DNA of 39,748 nt from Bordetella parapertussis (GCA_945883145.1 CAMCXB010000018.1:1-39748), one strand, 5' to 3'; positions 10,301 through 18,433 are shown, counted from the first letter of the stretch. The notes: generated from the letters alone by a model not told the origin. Numbers and translations are program-made.

Positions 10301-10489
10301 ACCGGCGCTGGTTCGGCAAGTCAACGTGCGATTGGTACGGGTGTGATGGGTGGAATGATTGCAGCGACTGTACTGGCCGTATTTTTCGTACCTGTGTTTT
10401 TCGTTGTGGTTCGTCGCTTATTTAAAGGCAGTGAACGTCAACGCAAACTCTATGCTGCCCATATGGATAACAACGAGGCAAAAGAATGA
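7343..10489 (+). CDS. acrB: RND multidrug efflux permease (AcrB/MexB type, HAE1)
   Basis: Inner-membrane proton/drug antiporter. Its 1048 residues match AcrB (1049). It begins MAKFFIDRPVFAWVIA, the typical HAE1 start, with a TAAGGA ribosome site 9 nt upstream. The TM4 proton-relay Asp407/Asp408 are present in ILVDDAIVVVENVERIM, and the TM10 lysine is Lys935 in GLSAKNAILIIEFAK. The duplicated TM1/periplasmic/TM2-6 layout is complete, and the C-terminus (PVFFVVVRRLF followed by a charged tail) is intact. Its stop overlaps the start of the outer-membrane factor gene by 4 nt (ATGA), indicating translational coupling. It should form a trimer that takes amphiphilic compounds from the periplasm. The exact substrate range cannot be read from sequence. 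Confidence 0.97.
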   Translation: MAKFFIDRPVFAWVIALFILLAGILSIPNLPVSQYPQIAPPSIVVTSIYPGASAQTVDESVTSLIEQEMNGVENLLYIESQSQSDGQSQVTVTFKTGTNPELAAVDVQNRLKRVEARLPQAVVQQGVTVSRTRSNLLLFANLISTDGTHSPIALGDYLARNVINELKRVPGVGVAQLFGTERAMRIWVDPNKLMAYKLTPSNVVEAIKSQNAQFSAGVLGDLPAPSSQRMATSIVITGQLTSPEEFGNIVLRANPNGSTVRIRDIARVEIAGQSYGFSARLNGKQIAAVGVQLTPTANALETARLVRAKMEELSKYFPAGMSYVIPYDTSLFIKISIEEVIKTLLEAVVLVFLVMLIFLQNIRYTLIPAIVVPISLMGTFATMAAFGYSINVLTMFGMVLAIGILVDDAIVVVENVERIMTEEGLAPREATIKAMSQITNAIIGITAVLIAVFIPMAFFSGSVGAIYRQFSLSMVSAMVFSAIMALTLTPALCATILKPVDPNHHERKGFFGWFNRFFKRTSSSYQTGVEKVLKNTGRYMAIYVGIILCVVWITLRMPTSFLPAEDQGYLLANVQLPPGASASRTLTVMEQAEQYFLKQPGAAGVVSVTGYSFSGNGQNGGLLFVPLKDWDERKTPELSSVGMATKAMMLMGMIKDAIVFTVNPPAIRELGNATGFSLRLQDRTGQGHDALLAARNQLLGMLSKSPVIKSARPEGMEDSPQLKLEIDRDKANALGVSLSDINAALAATFGSTYVNDFANLGRQQRVIVQADADKRLMPEDIDRLFARNAQGNMVPFSAFARTRWINGPVQLIRFNGYPAMKLQGDAAPGYSSGDALAEIEKLVSQLPPGFGYEWAGQSFEEKAAGSAAIALFGLSLLAVFLVLAALYESTSIPVAVLLVVPLGVLGALSFTIMRDMPNDVYFKVGLIAIIGLSAKNAILIIEFAKDLQAQGMDLVEATLTAVKLRFRPIIMTSLAFILGVLPLVVATGAGSASQRAIGTGVMGGMIAATVLAVFFVPVFFVVVRRLFKGSERQRKLYAAHMDNNEAKE

Positions 10490-11901
10490 ACAACAAAAAG
10501 AACCATGCAATGAAACGTTCGCAATTTTATCTAGTGCCACTTGCTGCTTTACTGACTGCAGCATGTATGACACCCCAATACAATAAACCGGTCGCGCCTA
10601 TTCCTGCTAGCTTTCCCATTACAAATGCAGATTCAGGCCCTGCTGCAGTGGATATAGGTTGGCGTACTTTTTTCAAAAATCCGGAATTACAAGAAGTCAT
10701 CGCTACTGCGCTCGCAAATAACCGTGATTTAAAAACCATCACTTTGCAAGTAGAAGAAGCTCGCGCACTGTATGACATACAAAGTGCAGATCGCTTACCT
10801 AGTGTGAATGCTACAGCCAGTGAATCACGCTCTAGAGCTTTATTGACCACATCGACACCGATCAATCGTACGGTGTATCAAGTTGGCTTAAGTGTGACAG
10901 CGTTTGAATTAGATTTATTTAATCGCGTTAAAAATTTATCTCAAGCAGCGCTAGCGCAATTCATGGCTACCGAAGAAGCCCGTCGCTCTGCGCAAATTTT
11001 ATTAATCGGTGAAGTCGCAAAATCTTGGCTCACTGAACGTACTTTGTATGAACAAGTTCAACTTGCCAATCGTACTCTAGAAGGACGACAAGCTTCCTTT
11101 GATTTAGTAAAAAAACGATTCGATGCTGGTATCACTAATGCCCTAGAGTTAAGACAAAGTGACACTCTAGTGCAATCTGCGCGTGTTTCACTGTTAGCAT
11201 TAAAACGCCAACACGCCTTGAGTGTGAATGCCTTACAAGTGTTAGTTGGCACGCAAATTCAGTCATCTGCATCAAATCAGTCTTTAGCTAAACAAGAAAC
11301 CTTGGCAACGATAGGTGCAGGTTTACCTTCTGAGTTACTCAACCAACGTCCTGATATACGTGCTGCTGAACAAAGACTACGCGCTATGCAAGCCAATATC
11401 GCTGCTGCGCGTGCTGCATTTTTCCCGCGCATTGCACTCACCGCCGGAGTCGGTACTGCAAGCACCGACTTATCTAATTTATTTAACAGCGGTCAAAATA
11501 CGTGGAGCTTTGTGCCTAGTGTGAGCTTGCCTATTTTTGATTCAGGTAGAAATAAAGCAAATCTTAAAGTGGCAGAAGTACGTAGCGAAATCGCGGTTAC
11601 TAGTTATGAAAAAACCATACAAGTCGCTTTCCGTGAAGTAGCAGATGCACTGGCTGCACGTGCCACCTTGAATGATGAAGCTGATGCACAACAAGCCGTG
11701 CAAAAATCGCAGTCTGAAAGATTAGTACTGGCGCAAGCACGCTACAAAAATGGCATTGCGAATTATCTAGAAGTGTTAGATGCGGAACGTGAGTTATTCA
11801 CAGCTGAACAGCAATTGCTACAAACGAAATTACTCAATCTGACGAATGCGATTGATTTATATCGCGCACTAGGCGGTGGTATACAAGAAATGAGTAAGTA
11901 A
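10486..11901 (+). CDS. Efflux outer membrane lipoprotein (OprM/NodT family)
   Basis: Outer-membrane channel of the tripartite pump. Its 471 residues start at an ATGA overlap with the permease stop. A second in-frame ATG at 10510 (MKRSQFYLV) is also possible. The signal peptide ends in LLTAAC with the predicted lipidated Cys27, as in OprM-type factors. The PQYNKPVAPIPASF segment after Cys, the DIGWRTFFKNPELQEVIATALANNRDLKT segment and the LLNQRPDIRAAEQRLRAMQANIAAARAAFFPRIAL segment are characteristic of the NodT family. The C-terminal part has the expected LVLAQARYKNGIANYLEVLDAEREL. The gene ends the operon and is followed by a terminator hairpin at 11954-11995. It differs from the TolC-type protein at 4528. 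Confidence 0.95.
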   Translation: MNNKKNHAMKRSQFYLVPLAALLTAACMTPQYNKPVAPIPASFPITNADSGPAAVDIGWRTFFKNPELQEVIATALANNRDLKTITLQVEEARALYDIQSADRLPSVNATASESRSRALLTTSTPINRTVYQVGLSVTAFELDLFNRVKNLSQAALAQFMATEEARRSAQILLIGEVAKSWLTERTLYEQVQLANRTLEGRQASFDLVKKRFDAGITNALELRQSDTLVQSARVSLLALKRQHALSVNALQVLVGTQIQSSASNQSLAKQETLATIGAGLPSELLNQRPDIRAAEQRLRAMQANIAAARAAFFPRIALTAGVGTASTDLSNLFNSGQNTWSFVPSVSLPIFDSGRNKANLKVAEVRSEIAVTSYEKTIQVAFREVADALAARATLNDEADAQQAVQKSQSERLVLAQARYKNGIANYLEVLDAERELFTAEQQLLQTKLLNLTNAIDLYRALGGGIQEMSK

Positions 11902-11953
11902 TTAAAAAGATTTACTCTAGATAGATCTATTTTTAAAACACTATTTTTTTATT

Positions 11954-11995
11954 AATGGCAAGTGTGGTGAAGTATTTCACTACTTGCCATTTTTT
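11954..11995 (+). terminator. Intrinsic terminator after the efflux operon
   Basis: AATGGCAAGT (11954-11963) pairs with ACTTGCCATT (11982-11991). An inner GTGAA/TTCAC (11967-11971 with 11976-11980) continues the stem around a small internal loop and a 4-nt loop. A T-tract follows at 11990-11995. It terminates the plus-strand operon. On the minus strand the hairpin is not followed by a T-run, so it is a weaker terminator for waaA. Confidence 0.85.
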
Positions 11996-12001
11996 ATACC
12001 T

Positions 12002-12039
12002 GTTTAATTCTGCGTGTTTAATTCTGCGTGTTTAATTCT
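12002..12039. repeat. 14-nt tandem repeat, 2.7 copies
   Basis: The unit GTTTAATTCTGCGT occurs at 12002-12015 and 12016-12029, and its first 10 bases recur at 12030-12039. It lies between the efflux-operon terminator and the 3' end of waaA, outside any gene. It is probably a slippage-derived short repeat; no function is apparent. Confidence 0.85.
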
Positions 12040-12042
12040 AAT

Positions 12043-13323
12043 TTACCACTTGGAATAGACAGTATTCGCTAAGGCTGTCACAGTGCGTTTAGTAGCGCCG
12101 CGATCATGTTCGACAAATGCAATCGCCTGTTCTGCCATGTGACTGAGCATATCAGGTGACTGTAACATTTCAATTATTTTTGCAAATAGCGCCTCTGCAT
12201 CTTTAACACGCACAGCAGCGCCCGCATGAATAGCTGCTTCACTGACTTGTGCAAAATTAAAAGTATGCGGACCTACTAATGCTGGCTTGCCACATGCATT
12301 GGCTTCAATTAGATTTTGACCACCCAATGGAAGTAAGCTTCCGCCTATAAACGCTATATCGCATGCAGCATAATAAGCAAACATCTCGCCCATAGTGTCA
12401 CCCAACAGTATAGATACTTCGGATGGTAAGATTTCTATACCTAATTGACTGCGTCGCATCATGTTCAAGTGATGCTCTTCTGTCATAGCAGCGACATGAT
12501 CAAAGCGTTGTGGATGACGTGGAACAATAACTAATAAAAAATTATCGGGCAACAGACTTTTATTTGCCACGAACGCATCGAGAATTAAACGCTCTTCTCC
12601 TTCGCGTGTACTGGCACAAAGAAATACCGCACGATCTGGAAATTGCTTACGTAATGCGGCACCTGCTTCCAACATATAAAGTGGAGGTTCAATATCAAAT
12701 TTCATATTGCCACTGATTTCAACTTTTCTCGCACCGATTTTTTTTAAGCGATTCGCATCATGTTGAGATTGGGCCGCAACTAAGGACAGCGAACGCATCG
12801 CAGCTTGAATCAGATTTTCAAATTTTTTGGCGCGGCGTAATGATCGTTCAGATAAACGTGCATTAACTAAAGCAACCGGCACATGAAAATGCACACAACT
12901 CGCCACCAATGATGGCCATACTTCTGTTTCCATCAGTATGCAAAGTGCAGGCTTCACATGCGCAATGAAACGTCTAGTCATCGTAATCGTGTCATACGGC
13001 AGATAAGCTTGTACAACATTCGGTTCATCAGCAAATAATTGCCGACCTGTTTCACGACCAGTCGGCGTCATATGCGTGAGCAAAATAGTGTGCCGTGTAT
13101 AGACTTTTAGCAGCTCAGTGATTAAGGGTTCTGCTGCGCGCGTTTCACCGACGGAGACAGCATGTATCCAAATCACAGGCTCTTGGACGGATGGAAATTG
13201 TAGCGCTAGTCGCTCTAAGATATGACGTCTATAACCAGGTTCTTTACGTCCTAACCACCACAGACGAAACAAAACCAAAGGCAAAATAACCCACCAAATC
13301 AGGGAATACAGCCACAGTTTCAT
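12043..13323 (-). CDS. waaA: 3-deoxy-D-manno-octulosonic acid transferase
   Basis: Transfers Kdo from CMP-Kdo to lipid A precursor at the cytoplasmic face of the inner membrane, the step that starts the LPS inner core. Its 426 residues match the GT30 family. The N-terminal hydrophobic anchor spans about residues 5-25. The hallmark HAVSVGETRAA is present with catalytic Glu60. The C-terminal glycosyltransferase half shows LVIVPRHPQRFDHVA and AFIGGSLLPLGGQNLIEANACGKPALVGPHTFNF (CMP-Kdo binding region). Last gene of the minus-strand polysaccharide cluster, 61 nt after the phosphomannomutase gene. Whether it is mono- or bifunctional cannot be told from sequence. Confidence 0.96.
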   Translation of the reverse strand: MKLWLYSLIWWVILPLVLFRLWWLGRKEPGYRRHILERLALQFPSVQEPVIWIHAVSVGETRAAEPLITELLKVYTRHTILLTHMTPTGRETGRQLFADEPNVVQAYLPYDTITMTRRFIAHVKPALCILMETEVWPSLVASCVHFHVPVALVNARLSERSLRRAKKFENLIQAAMRSLSLVAAQSQHDANRLKKIGARKVEISGNMKFDIEPPLYMLEAGAALRKQFPDRAVFLCASTREGEERLILDAFVANKSLLPDNFLLVIVPRHPQRFDHVAAMTEEHHLNMMRRSQLGIEILPSEVSILLGDTMGEMFAYYAACDIAFIGGSLLPLGGQNLIEANACGKPALVGPHTFNFAQVSEAAIHAGAAVRVKDAEALFAKIIEMLQSPDMLSHMAEQAIAFVEHDRGATKRTVTALANTVYSKW

Positions 13324-13384
13324 GGTGATTTTCTAGTGACTACAGTAAGCACAGCAACAACAGAGAAGAGCATGCGCAAGAAAT

Positions 13385-14773
13385 TTAAAATGGTAATACC
13401 ACATCAGGCTTAACTGCCAGGATAGCACGGCCTAATTGCTGTTGAATACGGGTTAATGCCGCTTGATTTTCTGCTTCAAATCGTAATACTAATACCGGTG
13501 TGGTATTCGACGCTCGAACTAAACCAAATCCATCTGCATATTCCACCCGCACGCCATCCGTAGTGATCACTTCACGTGCGCTATCAAATGTGGTTTCAGA
13601 TTGTAAGCGCGCTACTAGTGCGTGATTTTCACCTTCACCCACTTCTATTTGTAATTCAGGCGTAGACATAGACTGCGGCAAAGCATTCAATACTTTATTC
13701 GGATCGACTTCACGACTGAGTAACTCTAGCAAGCGTGCACCTGCATATAAGCCATCATCAAAACCATACCAACGATCTTTAAAAAATACATGACCACTCA
13801 TCTCACCACCGAGTGGCGCACCTGTCTCACGCATCTTTGCTTTGACTAAGGAGTGTCCGGTTTTACCCATCATAGGAACACCGCCTGCTGCACGTACAAC
13901 TTCAGCTACATGACGACTACATTTCACGTCATATAAAATCGGCGCACCAGGATGACGACTTAAGACTTCTTTTGCAAACAACATGAGTTGTCGATCAGGA
14001 TAAATAATTTGACCATATTTGGTCACTACACCTAAGCGATCGCCATCACCATCAAAAGCCAGACCTAATTCTGCATCACTGCGTTGTAACTCACGAATTA
14101 AATCTTGTAAGTTTTCTGGATGGGCAGGATCAGGATGATGATTAGGAAAATTTCCATCGACTTCACAAAACAATTCTTTAACTTCACAACCTAGCTGTCT
14201 ATATAAGTCACCCGCGAATGCACCTGCCACGCCATTGCCACAATCAATCACGATTTTCATAGGACGCTTTAATTTCACATCACCTACTATGCGTTCTAAA
14301 TATGCAGCACGCAAATCTTGTTGCTGATAGCTACCCTGACCTTGTGCAAATTTTTCGCTTTGTATGCGTTCATATAAAGCAGTGATAGTGGCACCATAAA
14401 TTGCTTCACCTGCTAGCACCATCTTAAAACCATTGTAGTCAGGCGGATTATGACTACCTGTCACCATAATGCCGCTAGTAGCACCGAGCACATTGGTGGC
14501 GTAATACAAGATAGGCGTCGCAACTAAACCAATATCAATGACATTGACTCCCGTTGCTTGCAAACCTTTTGCTAATGCTGCTGACAAGCTAGGACCTGAG
14601 AGACGACCATCGCGTCCTATTACAACCGTGCCTTCCCCTTTTTCTTTTGCAGCAGAACCAAAAGCCTGACCGATTTTATAAGCGATGTGTTCATCTAAGG
14701 TTTTACCTAACACACCACGTATGTCATATGCTTTAAAAATTCCCGGATTAACTGGCAGTGATGATGAATGCAT
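13385..14773 (-). CDS. manB: Phosphomannomutase/phosphoglucomutase
   Basis: Alpha-D-phosphohexomutase interconverting the 6- and 1-phosphates of mannose or glucose, supplying sugar-1-phosphate for nucleotide sugars. Its 462 residues match AlgC/PMM-PGM proteins. All four family loops are present: the phosphoserine loop TGSHNPPDYNGFK with Ser107, metal-binding DGDGDR at 241-246, sugar-specificity GEMSGH at 323-328 (the dual-specificity signature), and phosphate-binding RASNTTP at 420-426. Its position 46 nt after rfbD fits glucose-1-phosphate supply for RfbA and rhamnose synthesis. The name algC or pgm would be equally defensible. Confidence 0.93.
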   Translation of the reverse strand: MHSSSLPVNPGIFKAYDIRGVLGKTLDEHIAYKIGQAFGSAAKEKGEGTVVIGRDGRLSGPSLSAALAKGLQATGVNVIDIGLVATPILYYATNVLGATSGIMVTGSHNPPDYNGFKMVLAGEAIYGATITALYERIQSEKFAQGQGSYQQQDLRAAYLERIVGDVKLKRPMKIVIDCGNGVAGAFAGDLYRQLGCEVKELFCEVDGNFPNHHPDPAHPENLQDLIRELQRSDAELGLAFDGDGDRLGVVTKYGQIIYPDRQLMLFAKEVLSRHPGAPILYDVKCSRHVAEVVRAAGGVPMMGKTGHSLVKAKMRETGAPLGGEMSGHVFFKDRWYGFDDGLYAGARLLELLSREVDPNKVLNALPQSMSTPELQIEVGEGENHALVARLQSETTFDSAREVITTDGVRVEYADGFGLVRASNTTPVLVLRFEAENQAALTRIQQQLGRAILAVKPDVVLPF

Positions 14774-14819
14774 AATGGTAAACCTTGATAAAAATAAAAC
14801 GAAATGTGCTTACGTTAAT

Positions 14820-15716
14820 TTATAAATCTTGCTGACACGCGGTAAGCGCTTGCTGCCAACTAGGCAGTGCAAAAAATTGCTGTTGAAATTTTTTTGTACT
14901 CAAAACAGAATTTTTAGGACGTGGCGCAGGCAAGGGATACTGCTCTGTTGTAATGGGATGACATTGCGGTTTATTCAATACGGATGGATGCGCAAATATA
15001 CTTTGAGCAAATCCAAACCATGTTGTTTGCTCACCTGCGACCAAATGATAAATGCCACCACACTTTTGCATTTGCTCTGTGAGCTTGCCTTGTTGTTGCA
15101 ACTGCTGAATCACTCTTACAGTTGCATCCGCTATGGTATGGGTCCATGTTGGCGCACCATGTTGATCCGCAACGATGGATAACTCTTTTCTATCTTTCGC
15201 TAAACGCAGCATGGTCAATAAAAAATTTTGACCTACCAAACTATAAACCCAGCTAGTGCGAAAAATGAAATGTGGCACACCAGTGGCAGCGATCGCTAGC
15301 TCACCCGCTAACTTACTACGGCCATAGACAGATAAAGGATATGGCACATCGTCTTCCGTCCATGCACCTTGTTTGCTGCCATCAAATACATAATCCGTTG
15401 AATAATGTATGAGGGCTGCACCCAGTTTTGCGGCTTCTTCCGCTAAAACTTTTGGTGCTTCTGCATTGACTGCAAATGCCAGCGCCTCTTCTTGCTCTGC
15501 CTTGTCCACTGCCGTATAAGCAGCAGCATTAATCACGAGATCTGGTTGAAATGATTGCATCAGAGCGCGACATGATTCTGGATTGGATAAATCCAGTTGA
15601 GTGCGATCCACAGCCAAGACTTCAACTGAGGTGTCACCCAAGCCAACCAACCCACGCAATCGTGTTTGCAGTGCTTGCCCTAATTGACCGTTTTTACCTG
15701 TGAGTAGAATTTTCAT
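14820..15716 (-). CDS. rfbD: dTDP-4-dehydrorhamnose reductase
   Basis: Final enzyme of dTDP-L-rhamnose synthesis: NAD(P)H reduction of dTDP-4-dehydro-L-rhamnose. 298 residues, normal length. The Rossmann signature is GKNGQLG at residues 7-13. The catalytic YxxxK is Tyr131-x3-Lys135 in YGRSKLAGE, with Thr/Asp of STDYVFDG upstream. The start ATG lies 7 nt after the rfbC stop, so the gene is tightly coupled in the rfbB-A-C-D operon. Nothing unusual in the sequence. Confidence 0.96.
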   Translation of the reverse strand: MKILLTGKNGQLGQALQTRLRGLVGLGDTSVEVLAVDRTQLDLSNPESCRALMQSFQPDLVINAAAYTAVDKAEQEEALAFAVNAEAPKVLAEEAAKLGAALIHYSTDYVFDGSKQGAWTEDDVPYPLSVYGRSKLAGELAIAATGVPHFIFRTSWVYSLVGQNFLLTMLRLAKDRKELSIVADQHGAPTWTHTIADATVRVIQQLQQQGKLTEQMQKCGGIYHLVAGEQTTWFGFAQSIFAHPSVLNKPQCHPITTEQYPLPAPRPKNSVLSTKKFQQQFFALPSWQQALTACQQDL

Positions 15717-15723
15717 ACGATGA

Positions 15724-16269
15724 TTAAGGAAACACTTCTGCCTGAGCGAGTGGTAAACCTATTTTATCTTTTGCAGATAATAATGGCTCAGCAGTCAATG
15801 GCCAATCTATACCTAGTGCAGGATCATTCCATAACAAGCTGCGTTCATGTTCTGGTGCGTAGTAGTCCGTCGTTTTATATAAAAATTCTGCATGACTACT
15901 CACGACTAAAAATCCATGCGCAAAACCTGGTGGTATCCATAACTGTCTGTGATTTTGCGCTGATAACATCACTGCCACGCTTTGACCAAAAGTTTCTGAG
16001 TGCTTGCGCAAATCCACACAGACATCAAATACTTCGCCAGCTGTCACTCTAACTAATTTGCCTTGTGGTTGACGAATTTGATAATGTAAGCCTCGTAACA
16101 CATGCTGTGCTGAGCGTGAATGATTGTCTTGTACAAAATGTGATTTCACACCGGTTAATTCTTCAAAACGCTTTTGATTAAAGCTTTCAAAGAAAAAACC
16201 TCTATCATCGCCAAACACCTTAGGCTCTATGATTAAGACATCAGGAATATTGCAGCAAATGACTTTCAT
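15724..16269 (-). CDS. rfbC: dTDP-4-dehydrorhamnose 3,5-epimerase
   Basis: Third enzyme of dTDP-L-rhamnose synthesis, a cupin-fold epimerase. 181 residues, the usual size. Family signatures: DDRGFFFESF near residue 21, VLRGLHYQ with the catalytic His62, WIPPGFAHGF at 111-120, and EFLYKTTDYY with Tyr131 as the likely catalytic acid. It starts 7 nt after the rfbA stop and ends 7 nt before rfbD. Confidence 0.96.
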   Translation of the reverse strand: MKVICCNIPDVLIIEPKVFGDDRGFFFESFNQKRFEELTGVKSHFVQDNHSRSAQHVLRGLHYQIRQPQGKLVRVTAGEVFDVCVDLRKHSETFGQSVAVMLSAQNHRQLWIPPGFAHGFLVVSSHAEFLYKTTDYYAPEHERSLLWNDPALGIDWPLTAEPLLSAKDKIGLPLAQAEVFP

Positions 16270-16276
16270 AATTTTT

Positions 16277-17173
16277 TTAAAATGCTTTTTCTTCTAATAC
16301 GCGCAATAAATACTGACCATAGCCGCTTTTCTTTAAAGGCTCTGCCAGTTTTTGTAATTGCTCAGCATTGATGTAATTTTGACGGAATGCGATTTCTTCA
16401 GGACACGCTACTTTCAAGCCCTGTCTTTTTTCTAGTGTGGCGATGAATTGTGACGCTTCTAATAAAGACTCATGTGTACCTGTATCTAACCAAGCCATAC
16501 CTCGACCCATTAGTTCTACATTTAATTTGCGCTGCTCTAAATAGACACGATTCACATCGGTGATTTCTAACTCACCACGTGCCGATGGTTTAATAGAGGC
16601 TGCGATATCACAGACTTGTTGATCATAAAAATACAAACCTGTGACTGCATAATTTGATTGTGGCTTAGCTGGTTTTTCTTCTATGCTGATGGCACGGCGC
16701 TCTGCATCAAATCCCACTACACCATAACGCTCAGGATCATGTACGTGATAAGCAAACACAGTTGATCCATCTTGACGCGCATTGGCGGCTATCAAACTCT
16801 GATACAAATCATGACCATAAAATAAATTATCACCAAGAATAAGTGCGGAAGGATGTGCACCAACAAATTCACGTCCTATTATGAATGCTTGTGCTAAACC
16901 ATCGGGTGAAGGTTGAACTGCATATTGAATATTCATGCCCCACTGATGTCCATCACCAAGTAAGGAACTAAAGCGTGGCGTGTCTTGCGGCGTTGAGATG
17001 AGTAAGACATCACGTATACCAGCCAACATGAGTGTTGTCAGTGGATAGTAAATCATGGGCTTGTCATACACAGGCAACAACTGTTTAGAGACTGCTGTTG
17101 TCGCTGGATAGAGACGTGTACCTGAACCGCCTGCCAAGATAATGCCGCGGCGCGCTATGTTTGATTGACTCAT
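16277..17173 (-). CDS. rfbA: Glucose-1-phosphate thymidylyltransferase
   Basis: First enzyme of dTDP-L-rhamnose synthesis: dTTP plus glucose-1-phosphate gives dTDP-glucose. 298 residues. The nucleotidyltransferase signature GGSGTRLYP is at residues 15-23, with KQLLPVYDKPMIYYPL after it and the LGDNLFYGHDL metal/sugar site. It is the short RfbA type (about 290-300 residues), which is allosterically inhibited by dTDP-rhamnose in characterised homologues. It starts 2 nt after the rfbB stop. Confidence 0.96.
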   Translation of the reverse strand: MSQSNIARRGIILAGGSGTRLYPATTAVSKQLLPVYDKPMIYYPLTTLMLAGIRDVLLISTPQDTPRFSSLLGDGHQWGMNIQYAVQPSPDGLAQAFIIGREFVGAHPSALILGDNLFYGHDLYQSLIAANARQDGSTVFAYHVHDPERYGVVGFDAERRAISIEEKPAKPQSNYAVTGLYFYDQQVCDIAASIKPSARGELEITDVNRVYLEQRKLNVELMGRGMAWLDTGTHESLLEASQFIATLEKRQGLKVACPEEIAFRQNYINAEQLQKLAEPLKKSGYGQYLLRVLEEKAF

Positions 17174-17175
17174 GC

Positions 17176-18240
17176 CTACTTTCCTTCCCGCTTGGCGTAA
17201 TTCTTATCCATCCACTTCAGATAATCACCTGACTGTACTTTACGTACCCACTCTTGATTAGCGAGAGTCCACTGCACTGTTTTACGCATACCAGTTTCAA
17301 AGGTCTCAGCCGGCTTCCATCCTAATTCGCGTTCAATTTTTCTTGCATCGATGGCGTAGCGTCTGTCATGACCTGGTCTGTCAGTTACAAAAGTAATTTG
17401 CTCGCGATAGGAACGCGCTGCTGGTGATAATTCATCGAGTAAATCACACAGGGTATGCACCACATCAATGTTAGCTTTTTCATTCCAACCACCGATGTTA
17501 TAAGTTTCACCTGGCTTACCATCTGCAAGTATGCGGCGCAGTGCAGAACAATGATCACCGACATATAACCAATCACGCACTTGTTGACCATCGCCATAGA
17601 TAGGTAAGGGCTTACCTGCTAAGGCATTTGCAATTACTAAGGGAATGAGTTTTTCTGGGAATTGCAAAGGTCCATAATTATTTGAGCAGTTGCCTGTCAC
17701 AACGGGTAAACCATAGGTGTGATGCCAAGCACGCACTAAATGATCTGAAGCAGCTTTCGATGCTGAATAAGGACTATTCGGTGCATAAGCCGTTGTCTCA
17801 GAAAATTGCGGATCTTTGGGACCTAATGAACCAAACACTTCATCGGTGGAGACATGCAGAAAACGAAAATTACTTCGTTCAGATTCAGACAAGGTCGCGC
17901 TATAAGCACGCGCTGCTTCTAATAAACTAAAAGTGCCATCTACATTCGTGCGTATGAAGTCACCCGGTCCATGAATAGAACGATCGACATGACTCTCCGC
18001 AGCAAAATGCAGAATCGCGCGTGGCTTATGCTGTTTTAATAGCGATGCTACCAACTCACGATCGCAGATATCACCATGCACAAAATGATGATGAGGATTA
18101 TTCGCCAGTGGCGTTAAATTGTCGGGATTGCCCGCATACGTCAGTTTGTCTAAATTGATAACAGGCTCATCACTAGCAGCCAGCCAATCCAAAACAAAAT
18201 TCGCTCCAATAAATCCGGCACCGCCGGTTACAAGAATCAT
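17176..18240 (-). CDS. rfbB: dTDP-glucose 4,6-dehydratase
   Basis: Second enzyme of dTDP-L-rhamnose synthesis, an extended short-chain dehydrogenase with bound NAD. The open frame reaches a TTG at 18255, but ATG 18240 has AAGG 6 nt upstream and starts directly with MILVTGGAGFIGANF, so I use it (354 residues). The NAD motif GGAGFIG is at 6-12. The dehydratase triad region STDEVFG is at about 131-137, and Tyr158-x3-Lys162 lies in YSASKAASD. First gene of the rfbB-A-C-D-manB-waaA run; a candidate promoter is at 18393-18422. The whole cluster would supply dTDP-rhamnose for O-antigen or another surface glycan. Confidence 0.96.
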   Translation of the reverse strand: MILVTGGAGFIGANFVLDWLAASDEPVINLDKLTYAGNPDNLTPLANNPHHHFVHGDICDRELVASLLKQHKPRAILHFAAESHVDRSIHGPGDFIRTNVDGTFSLLEAARAYSATLSESERSNFRFLHVSTDEVFGSLGPKDPQFSETTAYAPNSPYSASKAASDHLVRAWHHTYGLPVVTGNCSNNYGPLQFPEKLIPLVIANALAGKPLPIYGDGQQVRDWLYVGDHCSALRRILADGKPGETYNIGGWNEKANIDVVHTLCDLLDELSPAARSYREQITFVTDRPGHDRRYAIDARKIERELGWKPAETFETGMRKTVQWTLANQEWVRKVQSGDYLKWMDKNYAKREGK

Positions 18241-18392
18241 GCTCGACCTTATCAATTAATTAATTTTTTAACGCTTGCTGGCACACTCGCTTCAGACCCA
18301 AATATCGTCCAAAGCCCTTGTGTTTACTGGAGATTAGCCTCATCCCAGTGCTGCAAACGCTGTATTTATACTTACTATATCGACTGCACTGC

Positions 18393-18422
18393 ATTTTACG
18401 TGAGTGGTCACTGTCCCCACAA
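18393..18422 (-). promoter_or_regulatory. Candidate sigma70 promoter for the rfb operon
   Basis: On the minus strand TTGTGG (complement of 18417-18422) and TAAAAT (complement of 18393-18398) are separated by 18 nt. This gives a start point about 145 nt before rfbB. The spacer is one longer than ideal, so confidence is low. It overlaps the apaH promoter candidate on the other strand. Confidence 0.35.
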
Positions 18423-18433
18423 CAAACTAGAAT
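18405..18433 (+). promoter_or_regulatory. Candidate sigma70 promoter for apaH
   Basis: TGGTCA (18405-18410), a 17-nt spacer and TAGAAT (18428-18433, one mismatch to consensus) lie 33 nt before the apaH ATG. The spacing is ideal. The site overlaps the divergent rfb promoter candidate and a short inverted repeat GTGA-N4-TCAC at 18400-18411. Confidence 0.5.

Noticed and set aside
15720..16052. 110-codon plus-strand ORF antisense to rfbC
   Set aside because: It is a shadow of the well-supported rfbC coding frame, with no motif or ribosome site.
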